This document shows, piece by piece, positions 24,394 through 35,034 of a stretch of DNA of 64,000 bases; the first letter of the stretch is position 1; every line of letters begins with the position of its first letter. The notes below the pieces were generated by a model, which saw only the letters and a list, made by a program, of their open reading frames with translations, had not been told where the DNA came from and ran no database searches. A program made the position numbers and the translations under genes. The stretch comes from Yinghuangia soli (GTDB taxonomy: Bacteria; Actinomycetota; Actinomycetes; Streptomycetales; Streptomycetaceae), in contig NZ_JAKFHA010000012.1 in the NCBI RefSeq assembly GCF_021502675.1, positions 107,381-171,380 of the forward strand, given 5' to 3'.

Positions 24394-25053
24394 TCAGCTG
24401 CGCTTGGTGCGGGAGGCCGGCTTCGGCGCCAGCATCGCCGGGAGGGTCGCGCGCAGGTTTTCCGCCAGGGTGGCGGCTGCGGAGGCGTCGCCGGTGAAGT
24501 GGCGGAGCAGGGCCTGCTGGAACAGGCCGTCGTACATCGCGTAAGCGGTGGCGGCGGGGAACGCGGCCGGGCGGCCCGAGAGTTCGGCGTACTGGGCGAC
24601 GATGCGGCCCACCATGCGCTCGAGGCTCTCGTCGATGTCCCGGGCGTCCGCGCGGAAGGCCTCCTCGAAGAGGCTCTGGTTGCGCAGGTCGTACCAGAGG
24701 CGGTGCATCGGCGCGTCCTCGCGCAGCGTCGCGGCCATGGCCTCGGCGAATCCGTCGGCGAGGCCTTCGGGGGTGTCCGCGGTGGTGATGACCGCGTCGT
24801 AGCGGGTCACGCAGTCGATCTTGTACTGGCGTACGCAGTACGTGATGAGCTCGGCCTTGTCGCGGAAGTAGTAGTGCAGGACGCCGTGCGAGAACTCGGA
24901 GTTCTGCGCGATGTCGCGCAGGCTCGTGCGGGCGTAGCCCAGTTCGGCGAGGGTGCGCATGGCGGACGCGGCCAACTGCCGGCGCCGCTCCTCGAACTTG
25001 TCCACCTGGCGGCGGGAGATCCTGTCCCGGCCCTGGTCTGCAACCTGGGTCAT
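24394..25053 (-). CDS. TetR-family regulator (BetI-like C-terminal domain)
   Basis: 219 residues. HTH: ELGYARTSLRDIAQNSEFSH followed by GVLHYYFRDKAELITY, which is characteristic of the BetI-like TetR group. C-terminal domain begins around TTADTPEGLADGFAEAMA. The ATG at 25053 is chosen because upstream in-frame residues are Arg/Pro-rich and not family-like. It is divergent from the SDR/DUF5938/ligase operon, and three operator-like repeats occupy the gap (25145-25206), so it very probably represses both promoters. Confidence 0.88.
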   Translation of the reverse strand: MTQVADQGRDRISRRQVDKFEERRRQLAASAMRTLAELGYARTSLRDIAQNSEFSHGVLHYYFRDKAELITYCVRQYKIDCVTRYDAVITTADTPEGLADGFAEAMAATLREDAPMHRLWYDLRNQSLFEEAFRADARDIDESLERMVGRIVAQYAELSGRPAAFPAATAYAMYDGLFQQALLRHFTGDASAAATLAENLRATLPAMLAPKPASRTKRS

Positions 25054-25144
25054 AGCGCGTGTGCTTCCCGTCGGCCGGCGTCGTGCCTCGTCGTGTCTGG
25101 CGTGCCCGCAGCCTAGCGCGGGCGGATGTGGTGCGGGCAGTCGG

Positions 25145-25206
25145 ATTGGACGCTCGTCCTGAAGAATTTTGACAGGCGTCCAAGTTTTCCTGGACAAGCG
25201 TCAAGT
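25145..25206. promoter_or_regulatory. three copies of a TetR-type operator
   Basis: A 12-base core fits GAC-RR-GCGTC: copy A on the minus strand (25145-25162, GGACGAGCGTCC), copy B (25168-25184, TTGACAGGCGTCCAA) and copy C (25190-25206, TGGACAAGCGTCAAG). Copies repeat every 22-23 bases, about two helical turns, so bound dimers would sit on one DNA face. They overlap TTGACA (25169-25174) and precede TATTAG (25210-25215). Confidence 0.6.
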
Positions 25207-25255
25207 TTTTATTAGGCTGTGCGGCACCTCACACGGATGGCTCAAGGAGACGCCC

Positions 25256-26059
25256 ATGAACGGGTACGACCTGACCGGACGCACAGCCCTCGTCACCGGC
25301 GGGGCCCGCGGCCTCGGGGCCGGGATGGCCGCCGCGCTCGGCCGCGCCGGGGCCGCGGTCGCCGTCGCGGACCGCGACGCCGAAGCCGGCAAGGCCACTG
25401 CGGAAGCCCTGGTCGCGGACGGCGTGCGCGCCGAATTCGTGGCCCTCGACGTCACCGAGGACGCGCAGTGGGAAGCGGCGGTCGCCGCCGTCGTCGCGTC
25501 CTTCGGCGGCCTCGACGTCGTCGTCAACAACGCCGGGGTGGAGATCTCCGGCCTCGTGGTCGACCTGGACCCCGCGGACGTGCGGACCATGCTGGAGATC
25601 AACGTCCTCGGCACCGCGCTGGGCGTCAAGCACGCGTTCCGGGCCATGCGGCCCGGCGGTGCGGCGGGGCAGGGCGGCTCGGTGGTCAACATCGCGTCGG
25701 TCGCCGCGACCATCCCGTTCCCCGGCATCGCGGGCTACTCGGCGACCAAGTCCGGGGTCGACCGGCTCACCCGGGTCGCCGCACTGGAGTCCGGCAAGCT
25801 CGGCTACGGGGTGCGCGTCAACTGCGTCTACCCGGGCCTGGTCGCCACCGAGATGGGCCTCCGGCTCGCCGCGGACATGCAGACGCTGGGCCTGTGGCCG
25901 AGCCCCGAGGCGGCCGTCGCCGACGTGATCGGACTCACCCCGCTCGGCCGGCTCGGCGAGGTCGCGGACATGGCCGACGCCGTCGTCTTCCTCGCTTCCG
26001 ACGCGGCCCGCTTCATCACCGGCGCCGGACTGCCGGTCGACGGCGGCATGGGCATGTAG
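25256..26059 (+). CDS. short-chain dehydrogenase/reductase
   Basis: 267 residues, classical SDR. Cofactor loop TGGARGLGAGMA near residue 13, VALDVTE, NNAGVEISG, catalytic Ser in NIASVAA, YSATKSGVDRL (Tyr-x3-Lys), and the NCVYPGLVATEMG loop. The Asp at the end of strand 2 (VADRDAE) favours NAD(H). The ATG at 25256 has AAGGAG upstream. It is the first gene of an operon with DUF5938 and acyl-CoA ligase genes under the TetR operators. A 3-hydroxyacyl-CoA or alcohol dehydrogenase role is likely. Confidence 0.88.
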   Translation: MNGYDLTGRTALVTGGARGLGAGMAAALGRAGAAVAVADRDAEAGKATAEALVADGVRAEFVALDVTEDAQWEAAVAAVVASFGGLDVVVNNAGVEISGLVVDLDPADVRTMLEINVLGTALGVKHAFRAMRPGGAAGQGGSVVNIASVAATIPFPGIAGYSATKSGVDRLTRVAALESGKLGYGVRVNCVYPGLVATEMGLRLAADMQTLGLWPSPEAAVADVIGLTPLGRLGEVADMADAVVFLASDAARFITGAGLPVDGGMGM

Positions 26060-26166
26060 GCGGCGTCCGTCCTGCCCTGGTCCGTGCGTACCTGCCCCAC
26101 GCACCCGTGCCCGGCGCACCTCCGCGCCGCGCACCCCGCCGAGACACGAGACCGAGAGAGCGGCCC

Positions 26167-27291
26167 ATGACCAGCAGCGCCAAGCCCGTCGTCGTGTACG
26201 GGGCCTCCGGCTACACCGGACGCCTCGTCTGCGAATACCTGCGCGAGTACAACATCCCCTTCATCGCCGCCGGGCGCGACAAGGCCCGGATCCAGGAAGT
26301 CCTGGACCGCGTCCCCGGCATCGAGGACGTCGACCACGAGGTCGTCGAGGTCCCGCACGAGACCGAAGCGCTCACCGAACTGTTCCGCGGCGCCAAGGTC
26401 GTCAGCAACATGGTCGGCCCGTTCATCAAGTACGGTCCCGAGGTCGTCGAGGCGTCGCTGGCCGCCGGCTGCCACTACCTCGACACCACCGGCGAGCAGG
26501 ACTGGGTCCTGGACGCGCAGGCCCGGTGGGGGCAGAAGTACGCCGACGCCGGCCTCCTGCTCTCGCCCGGCATCGCGCAGATGTACACGACCGGCGAGAT
26601 CGCCGCGAACATCTGCCTGGAGACCCCGGGCGTCGACACCCTCGACATCCTGGTGCTCTGGAAGGGCTTCCCCACCTACGCCTCGACCCAGACGATCTTC
26701 ACGATCCTCAAGGCCGACTGGTTCTACCTGGAGCAGAACCAGTACAAGCAGTGGGACCCGCTGAGCACCTTCGAGGTGGCCGTCCCCGGACAGCACGAGA
26801 CAGCGCTCGCCCTGCCCTGGGGCGGCACCAGCCACCCGGTCTGGTTCAAGGACGACCCGCGGGTGGCGAACTGCAAGGTGGCCGGAGGCGTCTTCGACCG
26901 CACGGTGATGGAAGGCGTCATCGCCACGGTCAAGCTCGTGCAGGAGCAGATCAAGACCCTCCCCGCCGACGAGCAGGACGCCGCGCTCGCGGAGATCGCC
27001 GGGTCCGTGCAGGCCGGCATGCCGCCCCGCGAGAACCCGCGCATCAACACCTCGCTCGACTCGGTGCACGCCTCCGGACCGCTCGCCCGCGTGCACTGCG
27101 TGATCCACGGCAACTCCAACTACAAGCAGACCGCGGTCCTCCAGGCGTACGCCGCGCTCTCGCTCATCCAGGAGACCCCGCGCCGGGTCGGGTTCGCGTC
27201 CGCCTGCCAGGCCTTCGGCCACCGCGAACTCCTCGGCCAGCTCCAGGCGTTCGGCCTGGCCATGGAGCCCGAGGTCACGGTGCGCCGCTGA
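26167..27291 (+). CDS. saccharopine-dehydrogenase-like NAD(P)-binding protein (DUF5938 type)
   Basis: 374 residues. N-terminal Rossmann fold VVVYGASGYTGRLVCEYL with GRDKARIQEVL, then NMVGPFIKYGPEVVEASLAAGCHYLDTTGEQ in family terms, as in saccharopine reductase-like and trans-acting enoyl reductase proteins. The C-terminal half contains WKGFPTYASTQTI and is characteristic of the DUF5938 group. It is not a lysine-pathway enzyme by context; it lies between an SDR and an acyl-CoA ligase, 107 bases after the SDR, so a reductase step on an acyl or alicyclic substrate is likely. Reaction unknown. Confidence 0.82.
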   Translation: MTSSAKPVVVYGASGYTGRLVCEYLREYNIPFIAAGRDKARIQEVLDRVPGIEDVDHEVVEVPHETEALTELFRGAKVVSNMVGPFIKYGPEVVEASLAAGCHYLDTTGEQDWVLDAQARWGQKYADAGLLLSPGIAQMYTTGEIAANICLETPGVDTLDILVLWKGFPTYASTQTIFTILKADWFYLEQNQYKQWDPLSTFEVAVPGQHETALALPWGGTSHPVWFKDDPRVANCKVAGGVFDRTVMEGVIATVKLVQEQIKTLPADEQDAALAEIAGSVQAGMPPRENPRINTSLDSVHASGPLARVHCVIHGNSNYKQTAVLQAYAALSLIQETPRRVGFASACQAFGHRELLGQLQAFGLAMEPEVTVRR

Positions 27292-27400
27292 CTCCGCAGC
27301 GGGGGCGGCCGGTCCCTTCCCACGGCCGCCCCCGCCGCGGTTCCCCCAGCGCGCCCGTCCGAACACCGCGTGCGGCGACCCGTGCCGCGCCCGACCCGGC

Positions 27401-27440
27401 CTCACCAGACCTCCCTAGACCTCCCCAGACCTCACCAGAC
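27401..27440. repeat. four 10-base tandem repeats before the ligase gene
   Basis: CTCACCAGAC, CTCCCTAGAC, CTCCCCAGAC, CTCACCAGAC are head to tail, ending 14 bases before the ligase start and just before its AGGAGAG ribosome site. The pyrimidine-rich 10-base period could affect mRNA structure or protein binding. Confidence 0.75.
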
Positions 27441-27454
27441 CAGGAGAGCGGTCC

Positions 27455-29017
<1,563 letters not shown>

Positions 29018-29124
29018 CGCCGAGGCGGGTGCGAACCGGCCGCAGTACAAGGCGGGTTCGCGTCCGCCGCAGCCGGCGGCCCGCGGCTGATCGCGGTGAA
29101 CAACGGTTAAGTACAGTTCCTTTC

Positions 29125-30837
29125 ATGGCCACCGACTTCGCCATGCCCAAGCCGGTGCACATCAGGGGTACGGGCAGCTTCCTCGCCTGGCTCATCGTCA
29201 GCCAGAAAGGCCGCGTCCTCGCCGGCGCGACGCTGGGCAGCCTCTGGATGGTCGGCCTCGCCCTGCCGCCGTACCTGCTCTCCCGGGCCGTCGACGAAGG
29301 CCTGCGGCCCCGGGACTTCGGCGTGCTGCTCGGATGGGCCGCCGGGGTCTTCGCGGCCGGCGCGGCGAACGCCGCGCTCGGCATCGCCCGGCACCGGACC
29401 ATGACGAAGATCCGCCTGGACGCCTCGATCCGGATGGCCCGCGCCGTGGTCGGGCAGGCCGGCCGGCTCGGCTCCGCACTGCCGCGGCAGACCACGACCG
29501 GCGAGGTCGTCGCGATCGGCATGGCCGACATCCAGGCGATCTCCCAGTCGCTGACCATGACCGGCCCCGGGGTGGGTGCCGTCGTGGCGTACGCCGTGGT
29601 CGCGGCGGTCCTCCTCGCGATCTCGCCGCTGCTCGCCGCGGTCATCCTGCTCGGCGTCCCGCTCATCGCCGCGACGGTCGGACCGGTGCTGCGCCGGCTG
29701 CAGAAGTCCGGCACGGACTACCGTGCCCAGGAAGGCGCGTTGATGGCGCAGCTGGTGGATGTCGCGGCCGGGCTCCGGGTCCTCAACGGCCTGGGCGGCA
29801 AGGCCACCCGCGCCCGCCGCTACCGCGCGGACTCCGAGGAACTGCGGGCGGGCGGCTACCGCGTCGGTGCCGCATCCAGCTGGGTCGGGGCCCTCGCCGC
29901 CGGACTCCCCGCCCTCTTCCTCGCCGCGGTCACCTGGCTCGCCGCCCGGATGGCCGCGCAAGGGGCGCTCACCATCGGCGAGATGGTCGCGGTGTACGGC
30001 TACGTCGCGATGCTGGTCGTCCCCGTGCGGTTCTTCATCGAGATGGGGACCGACTACGCACGGGCCGACGTCGCGGCCCGCCGCGTCACGGCGTTCCTGC
30101 GCCTCGAACCCGAACTCGCCGACGGGCCGGGGACGGTCGCCGGTCCCCAGGGCTCTGCCGTGTTGTACGACCCGGTCTCGGGCGTCGAGGTGCGGCCCGG
30201 ACTCCTGACCGCACTCGCCGGCGCCCGGCCCGCGGACGCCGCGGCGGTGGTCGACCGGCTCGGCCGCCTCGTCCCGTCCGATGCCACGTGGGGCGGTGTA
30301 CGCCTCGGCGAAATCGCCTTGGCCGAGGTCCGCGCCCGGATCCTGGTCGCCGACAACGAGGCGGACATCTTCGCGGGGAGCATCCGCAGCGTGGTCGCGG
30401 GCCGCCACGACCCCGACGACGCGTCCGTCCTGGCCGCGATCCACGTCGCTGCCGCGGACGACATCGTGGAGGCGCTGCCCGAGCGGCTCGGCGCGCCGGT
30501 CTCCGCCCGCGGCCGCAATCTGTCCGGCGGCCAGCGGCAGCGCCTGCGCCTGGCCCGTGCGGTGTACGGCGCCCCTGAAGTACTCCTTGCCGTCGAGCCG
30601 ACCTCGGCAGTCGACGCGCACACCGAGTCGGCCATGGCCGAACGCCTCCGCGCCGCCCGGCAAGGACGGACCACCGTGCTCGCGACGACGTCCCCGATCG
30701 TCCTCGAACTCGCCGATGCGGTCGTGTATCTGACGGACGGAAAGGCCGAGGCATCCGGCACGCACCGCGAACTCCTCCGTACCGATGCCGGGTACCGGGA
30801 CCTTGTCTCCCGGGATGACGCGGAAGCCCGCGCATGA
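29125..30837 (+). CDS. ABC exporter-fold half-transporter with degenerate Walker A (siderophore locus, left pair)
   Basis: 570 residues: six-helix membrane domain (residues 20-320) then an ATPase domain. The position of the Walker A loop reads LAGARPADAAAVV, so the GxxGxGKST loop is gone. The signature LSGGQRQRL is intact at about 466. Walker B reads LLAVEPTSAVD, keeping the catalytic Glu but with Val replacing the Mg-binding Asp. It therefore cannot bind ATP normally alone and needs its partner, whose defects are complementary; its TGA overlaps the partner's ATG. No ribosome site precedes ATG 29125, but TACAGT at 29112-29117 would give a near-leaderless mRNA. It may move a siderophore in or out, as YbtPQ/IrtAB do for uptake. 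Confidence 0.87.
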   Translation: MATDFAMPKPVHIRGTGSFLAWLIVSQKGRVLAGATLGSLWMVGLALPPYLLSRAVDEGLRPRDFGVLLGWAAGVFAAGAANAALGIARHRTMTKIRLDASIRMARAVVGQAGRLGSALPRQTTTGEVVAIGMADIQAISQSLTMTGPGVGAVVAYAVVAAVLLAISPLLAAVILLGVPLIAATVGPVLRRLQKSGTDYRAQEGALMAQLVDVAAGLRVLNGLGGKATRARRYRADSEELRAGGYRVGAASSWVGALAAGLPALFLAAVTWLAARMAAQGALTIGEMVAVYGYVAMLVVPVRFFIEMGTDYARADVAARRVTAFLRLEPELADGPGTVAGPQGSAVLYDPVSGVEVRPGLLTALAGARPADAAAVVDRLGRLVPSDATWGGVRLGEIALAEVRARILVADNEADIFAGSIRSVVAGRHDPDDASVLAAIHVAAADDIVEALPERLGAPVSARGRNLSGGQRQRLRLARAVYGAPEVLLAVEPTSAVDAHTESAMAERLRAARQGRTTVLATTSPIVLELADAVVYLTDGKAEASGTHRELLRTDAGYRDLVSRDDAEARA

Positions 30838-32705
30838 GCGGCGCGCTTCCGATCGCCGGCCGCGCCGAGGTCCGCCGTGCCGTGCTCGGCGAAGTACGCG
30901 CCGACAAAACCCTGTTCGCGGGCATGATGCTGCTCGCCGTGCTTGCCGCGGCGGCCGGGCTGGTCGGGCCCTGGCTGCTGGGCGGCATCGTGGATGCGGT
31001 CCAGCGCGCGGCCGGGCCGGGCGGCGGGCCTGGCGGTACCGGCGGCGGGCCGGCGGACGTCGTGGCCGAAGTGGACCGGCTTGCGCTCCTGATCGTCGCC
31101 TTCACCGTCGTCCAGGCGGTCCTGCTCCGCTACGCCGCTTACGCCGGGGCCAAGTTCGGCGAGCGTACCGCTGCCCGTATCCGCGAACGCTTCCTCGACC
31201 GCACGCTCGCGCTCCCTCCGGCGGTGGCGGAGCGCGTGCCGGCCGGGGACCTGGTCGCCCGCGGGACGACGGACATCGCCACCGTGGCCACGACGCTGCC
31301 CGGGGTCGTCCCCGACACCGCGATCGCCCTGGTCCAGATGGCGGTCGTCGTCGTGGCGATCGTCGCCCTCGACCCGGTCCTCGGGGCGCTGGGGCTGGCC
31401 TGCCTCGCGGGCTTCGGCCTCGCCACCCGCTGGTACCTGGGACGGGCCCGGCCCGCCTACCTGGCCGCCCGCGCGGCGAACTCGGCGCTGGCCGACGTCC
31501 TGGTCACCAGCGCGGAAGGGGCGCGGACCGTGGACGCCCTCGCGCTGGCCGGGCGGCGCACCGAAGCCGTCGAGGCGGCGGTCGCCGAGACCCGGCGGAC
31601 CAGCCTGGCGACCCTGCGGCTGCGTACCGTGCTCTTCTCGGCCGTCGAGGCGGCCTACGTCCTGCCGCTCAGCGGGATCCTCGTGGCGGGCGCCGTGCTG
31701 CACGAGCGGGGATCGGTCAGCCTGGGCACGGTCGTCGCCGCCACCATGTACATACGGCAGTTGGTGGGGCCGGCGGATGTGCTGCTGTGGTCGGTGGAGC
31801 TGCTGCAGAACGCGAGTGCCGCCTTCGCGCGGGTCGAAGGGCTGACGTCGGTGCCGCCGGCCAAGCGCCCGGAACCGGCGGACCGGCCGGGAGGGGGAGC
31901 CCGGCCTGACGGAGCCGGGCCGGGAGGGGGAGCCGGGCCGGGAGGCAGCCCCGCCGAACCGTCCGGCGACCGGATCGTCGTCGACCAGGCCTTCTTCGCG
32001 TACGACTTCGGCACGGACGTGCTGCGCGGCGTCGACCTGGTCATCCGCCCGGGGGAGCGGCTCGCCGTGGTCGGCCCCTCCGGCGCGGGCAAGTCCACGC
32101 TCGGCCGCCTGCTGGCCGGCATCGACCCGCCGCGGAGCGGAACGGTGACCGTGGGCGGGGTACCGGTCGCCGGCCTGGCGCCGGACCGCCTGCGCCGCCA
32201 GGTGCTCCTGGTCACCCAGGAGCAGCACGTCTTCCAGGACTCCCTGCGCGCCAATCTCTCCCTGGCCGCCCCGGCGGCGACCGACGCGCAGTTGCATGCG
32301 GCCCTCGAAGCGGTCGGTGCGGACTGGGCGGCCCGGCTCCCCGGCGGCCTGGACACCGGACTCGGCGGCCCGGGGCACCGCGTGGACGGCGCCCAGGCCC
32401 AGCAGATATCCCTGGCCCGGGTGATCCTGGCCGACCCGCACACCCTGGTCCTGGACGAGGCGACCGCGCTGCTGGACCCCACCGCCGCCCGGGCCGCGGA
32501 ACGCGCGCTGGCCGCGGTCCTGCACGGCCGCACGGTCATCGCCATCGCGCACCGCCTGCACACCGCCCACGACGCCGACCGCATCGCCGTCATGGACCAC
32601 GGCCGCATCACCGAACTGGGCACCCACGACGCCCTCGTCGCCGCCGGCGGCGGCTACGCCAGGCTGTGGCACGCCTGGCACGGGGACTCCGCCCGGGGCA
32701 GTTAG
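30834..32705 (+). CDS. ABC exporter-fold half-transporter with degenerate signature (siderophore locus, left pair)
   Basis: 623 residues: membrane domain, a Gly/Pro-rich linker near residues 345-375, then an ATPase domain. Walker A GPSGAGKST (about 414) and Walker B LVLDEATALLD are intact, and the H-loop is IAIAHRL, but the LSGGQ signature is replaced by VDGAQ near 517. With its partner this makes one complete ATP site (its Walker A/B plus the partner's LSGGQ) and one doubly broken site. Coupled by ATGA to the partner. It ends 54 bases before the iron box of the siderophore importer. Confidence 0.88.
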   Translation: MSGALPIAGRAEVRRAVLGEVRADKTLFAGMMLLAVLAAAAGLVGPWLLGGIVDAVQRAAGPGGGPGGTGGGPADVVAEVDRLALLIVAFTVVQAVLLRYAAYAGAKFGERTAARIRERFLDRTLALPPAVAERVPAGDLVARGTTDIATVATTLPGVVPDTAIALVQMAVVVVAIVALDPVLGALGLACLAGFGLATRWYLGRARPAYLAARAANSALADVLVTSAEGARTVDALALAGRRTEAVEAAVAETRRTSLATLRLRTVLFSAVEAAYVLPLSGILVAGAVLHERGSVSLGTVVAATMYIRQLVGPADVLLWSVELLQNASAAFARVEGLTSVPPAKRPEPADRPGGGARPDGAGPGGGAGPGGSPAEPSGDRIVVDQAFFAYDFGTDVLRGVDLVIRPGERLAVVGPSGAGKSTLGRLLAGIDPPRSGTVTVGGVPVAGLAPDRLRRQVLLVTQEQHVFQDSLRANLSLAAPAATDAQLHAALEAVGADWAARLPGGLDTGLGGPGHRVDGAQAQQISLARVILADPHTLVLDEATALLDPTAARAAERALAAVLHGRTVIAIAHRLHTAHDADRIAVMDHGRITELGTHDALVAAGGGYARLWHAWHGDSARGS

Positions 32706-32759
32706 AGATCGCCACGCGTTCCACGCGCAGGGGACACCGGTGTCGACTCTCTCGCACTC

Positions 32760-32778
32760 TTAGCTTAGGCTCACCTAA
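32760..32778. promoter_or_regulatory. iron box (DmdR/IdeR operator) of the siderophore importer
   Basis: TTAGCTTAGGCTCACCTAA matches the actinobacterial consensus TTAGGTTAGGCTAACCTAA at 17 of 19 positions. It lies about 100 bases before the first permease. In these bacteria the Fe-bound DtxR-family repressor blocks such promoters, so the importer should be expressed when iron is short. Confidence 0.9.
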
Positions 32779-32878
32779 ATTCTGGCTGCCCGCCTTGCGG
32801 GCACGTCGGCATTCCGTGCTGCCCGAGTCCCTTCCCGCAGCCTCCGCAGGAAGGGCAACTCCCCGTGAGAGGTGCTTT

Positions 32879-33967
32879 CTGACGGCGCTTCACCGGTCCC
32901 CGGCCGACATCGCGACGGCCCGGACCGCGGCCGAGACCCCGGTGCCCAAAGGCGCTCGGGGCCCGCGGCGCGGGGGCGGACTCGCCGTCCTGGTCCTGCT
33001 CCTCGGGCTCGCCGCGGTGGCCTCGCTGGCCGTCGGCGCACGTTCGCTGAGCCCGTCGGAGGTCTGGCACGGGCTGTTCGCCGAGCCGACGGCCGACCAG
33101 CGCCTCAACGAGATCAGGCTCATCGTGCAGACCGTGCGGGTGCCCCGCATGGTCCTGGCGATCGTGGCCGGGGCCGCCCTCGGGGTCGGCGGTGCGCTGA
33201 TCCAGGGGTACACGCGCAATCCGATCGCCGACACGGGACTGCTCGGGATCAACGCCGGGGCGTCGTTCGCGGTGGTGTTCGCGATCTCGGTGTTCGGCTT
33301 CGCGGACCCGGCGCAGTACGTCTGGTTCGCCCTCGCCGGGGCCGCGCTGGCCGGGGCCGTCGTGTTCGGGCTGGCGAGCCTCGGCCGCGGGGCGGGCAAT
33401 CCGCTGACGCTGGCCCTGGCCGGCCAGGGCGTCACCGTGTTCCTCACCGCCATGACCACGGCGGTCGCGCTGAACGACCAGGCGTCGCTGAACGCGCTGC
33501 GGTTCTGGAATTCGGGCTCGATATCCGGCGTCGGCTTCGACGTCATCTGGCCGGTGACCGGGCTGATCGCGGCCGGCCTCGCGCTCGCGACCGCCACGCT
33601 CCCCTCGATCAACCTCCTCAATCTGGGCGACGACGTCGCCCGCGGGCTCGGCGTGGACATCGCCCGCAGCCGCATCCGGGGCATCGCCGCGATCACGCTG
33701 CTGGCCGGCGCCGCGACCGCCGCCTGCGGGCCGATCGCGTTCCTCGGGCTCATGGTCGCGCACGTCGCCCGCCACCTGACCGGCCCGGACTACCGCTGGC
33801 TCGTGCCGTACGCCGGACTGCTGGGTGCGCTCGTCCTCCTGCTCTGCGACATGGTCGGGCGGGTCGTCGTGCGTCCCGAGGAACTGGACGCGGGTGTGCT
33901 CGTCGCCCTGCTCGGCGCCCCCTTCTTCGCGGCCCTGGTGTGGCGCGGAAAGCTCAAGAGCGCATGA
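32879..33967 (+). CDS. FecCD-family iron-siderophore permease
   Basis: 362 residues if started at the CTG at 32879, which has GAGAGG six bases upstream. In-frame alternatives are GTG 32816 and GTG 32942, neither with a good ribosome site. About nine to ten transmembrane helices; family motifs are VRVPRMVLAIVAGAALGVGGALIQG, NPIADTGLLGINAGA, and GPIAFLGLMVAHVARHL with the loop that contacts the ATPase. The inner-membrane channel for Fe-siderophore uptake, pairing with the next permease. ATGA overlap with that gene. The start is uncertain. Confidence 0.88.
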   Translation: MTALHRSPADIATARTAAETPVPKGARGPRRGGGLAVLVLLLGLAAVASLAVGARSLSPSEVWHGLFAEPTADQRLNEIRLIVQTVRVPRMVLAIVAGAALGVGGALIQGYTRNPIADTGLLGINAGASFAVVFAISVFGFADPAQYVWFALAGAALAGAVVFGLASLGRGAGNPLTLALAGQGVTVFLTAMTTAVALNDQASLNALRFWNSGSISGVGFDVIWPVTGLIAAGLALATATLPSINLLNLGDDVARGLGVDIARSRIRGIAAITLLAGAATAACGPIAFLGLMVAHVARHLTGPDYRWLVPYAGLLGALVLLLCDMVGRVVVRPEELDAGVLVALLGAPFFAALVWRGKLKSA

Positions 33968-35034
33968 GCGGCCTCGACGTGCAGCCGCGGGTGGCGGCCG
34001 GAGTGCGGTTCGGGCGGGTGTCGTTCGTGTGGCGGCCGCGGGCCGTCCTGGTGACCGCGCTGCTCGCGGCCGCCACTTTCGCGGTGTTCTGCGTGTCGGT
34101 CTCCATCGGGGACTTCCGCATCAGCCTGCCCCGCGTCGTCGCCACGATCTTCGGCCGCGGCGACCCGTTCGACGAGTTCGTGGTCATGGACCTGCGGATG
34201 CCGCGCGCGCTGGCCGGCCTCGTCGTCGGGATCGCGATGGGGGTGTCCGGCGCGCTCATCCAGTCCCTCGCCCGGAACCCGCTGGCCAGTCCGGACATCC
34301 TGGGCGTCACCGGCGGGGCGAGTGCGGTCGCGGTCTTCCTGGTGACGGTGTCCGGCGGGGCCTCGGCGGCCGTCGCCGGCACGGTCGGGCTGTCCACCGC
34401 GGCCCTGGCCGGCGGTCTCGGCACCGGCCTGCTCGTGTACGCCCTGACCTGGCGGCGCGGCATCGACGGCTTCCGGCTCGTGCTGATCGGCATTTCGGTC
34501 AGCGCCGTGATGCAGGCCCTCACTACCTGGCTGCTGGCCACCGCCGACATCCGGGACGTGGCCAAGGCCCAGGCGTGGCTGGTCGGTTCGCTGGACAACC
34601 GGTCGTGGGAGGAAGTGCGGATCGCGTTCTGGTGCACGCTCGTGCTGCTGGTGGTCGTGGTGTCGGCCGCGTTCCAGTTCAAGCCGCTGCACCTCGGTGA
34701 CGAGGTCGCGGCCGGCCTGGGCGTCCGGTACTCCGCGGTACGGGCCGTCCTGATGCTGTGCGCGGTCCTGCTGGCCGGGGCGGCGGTGAGCGCCGCGGGC
34801 CCGGTCCCGTTCGTCGCGCTGGTCGCGCCGCAGATCGCCATGCGCCTGGTCGGCAGCCCGACGCCGCCGCTGGCGGCCTCCGGGCTCGCGGGGGCGCTGC
34901 TGCTCATCGGCTCGGACCTGGTCGCGCGTACCGCACTGCCCACCGCGCTGCCGGTCGGCGTGGTCACCGCCGCGATCGGCGGGCCGTTCCTGGTCTACCT
35001 GCTCGTGCGGGCGAACCTCAGGCGGAGGACATGA
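33964..35034 (+). CDS. FecCD-family iron-siderophore permease, second subunit
   Basis: 356 residues, ten predicted helices. MPRALAGLVVGIAMGVSGAL and NPLASPDILGVTGGASA are family landmarks; GPVPFVALVAPQIAMRLVGS is the ATPase-contact region. It forms a heterodimer with the preceding permease; both starts and stops overlap by four bases, and the same is true with the ATPase gene downstream, so the three are translated as a unit under the iron box at 32760. Confidence 0.93.
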   Translation: MSGLDVQPRVAAGVRFGRVSFVWRPRAVLVTALLAAATFAVFCVSVSIGDFRISLPRVVATIFGRGDPFDEFVVMDLRMPRALAGLVVGIAMGVSGALIQSLARNPLASPDILGVTGGASAVAVFLVTVSGGASAAVAGTVGLSTAALAGGLGTGLLVYALTWRRGIDGFRLVLIGISVSAVMQALTTWLLATADIRDVAKAQAWLVGSLDNRSWEEVRIAFWCTLVLLVVVVSAAFQFKPLHLGDEVAAGLGVRYSAVRAVLMLCAVLLAGAAVSAAGPVPFVALVAPQIAMRLVGSPTPPLAASGLAGALLLIGSDLVARTALPTALPVGVVTAAIGGPFLVYLLVRANLRRRT

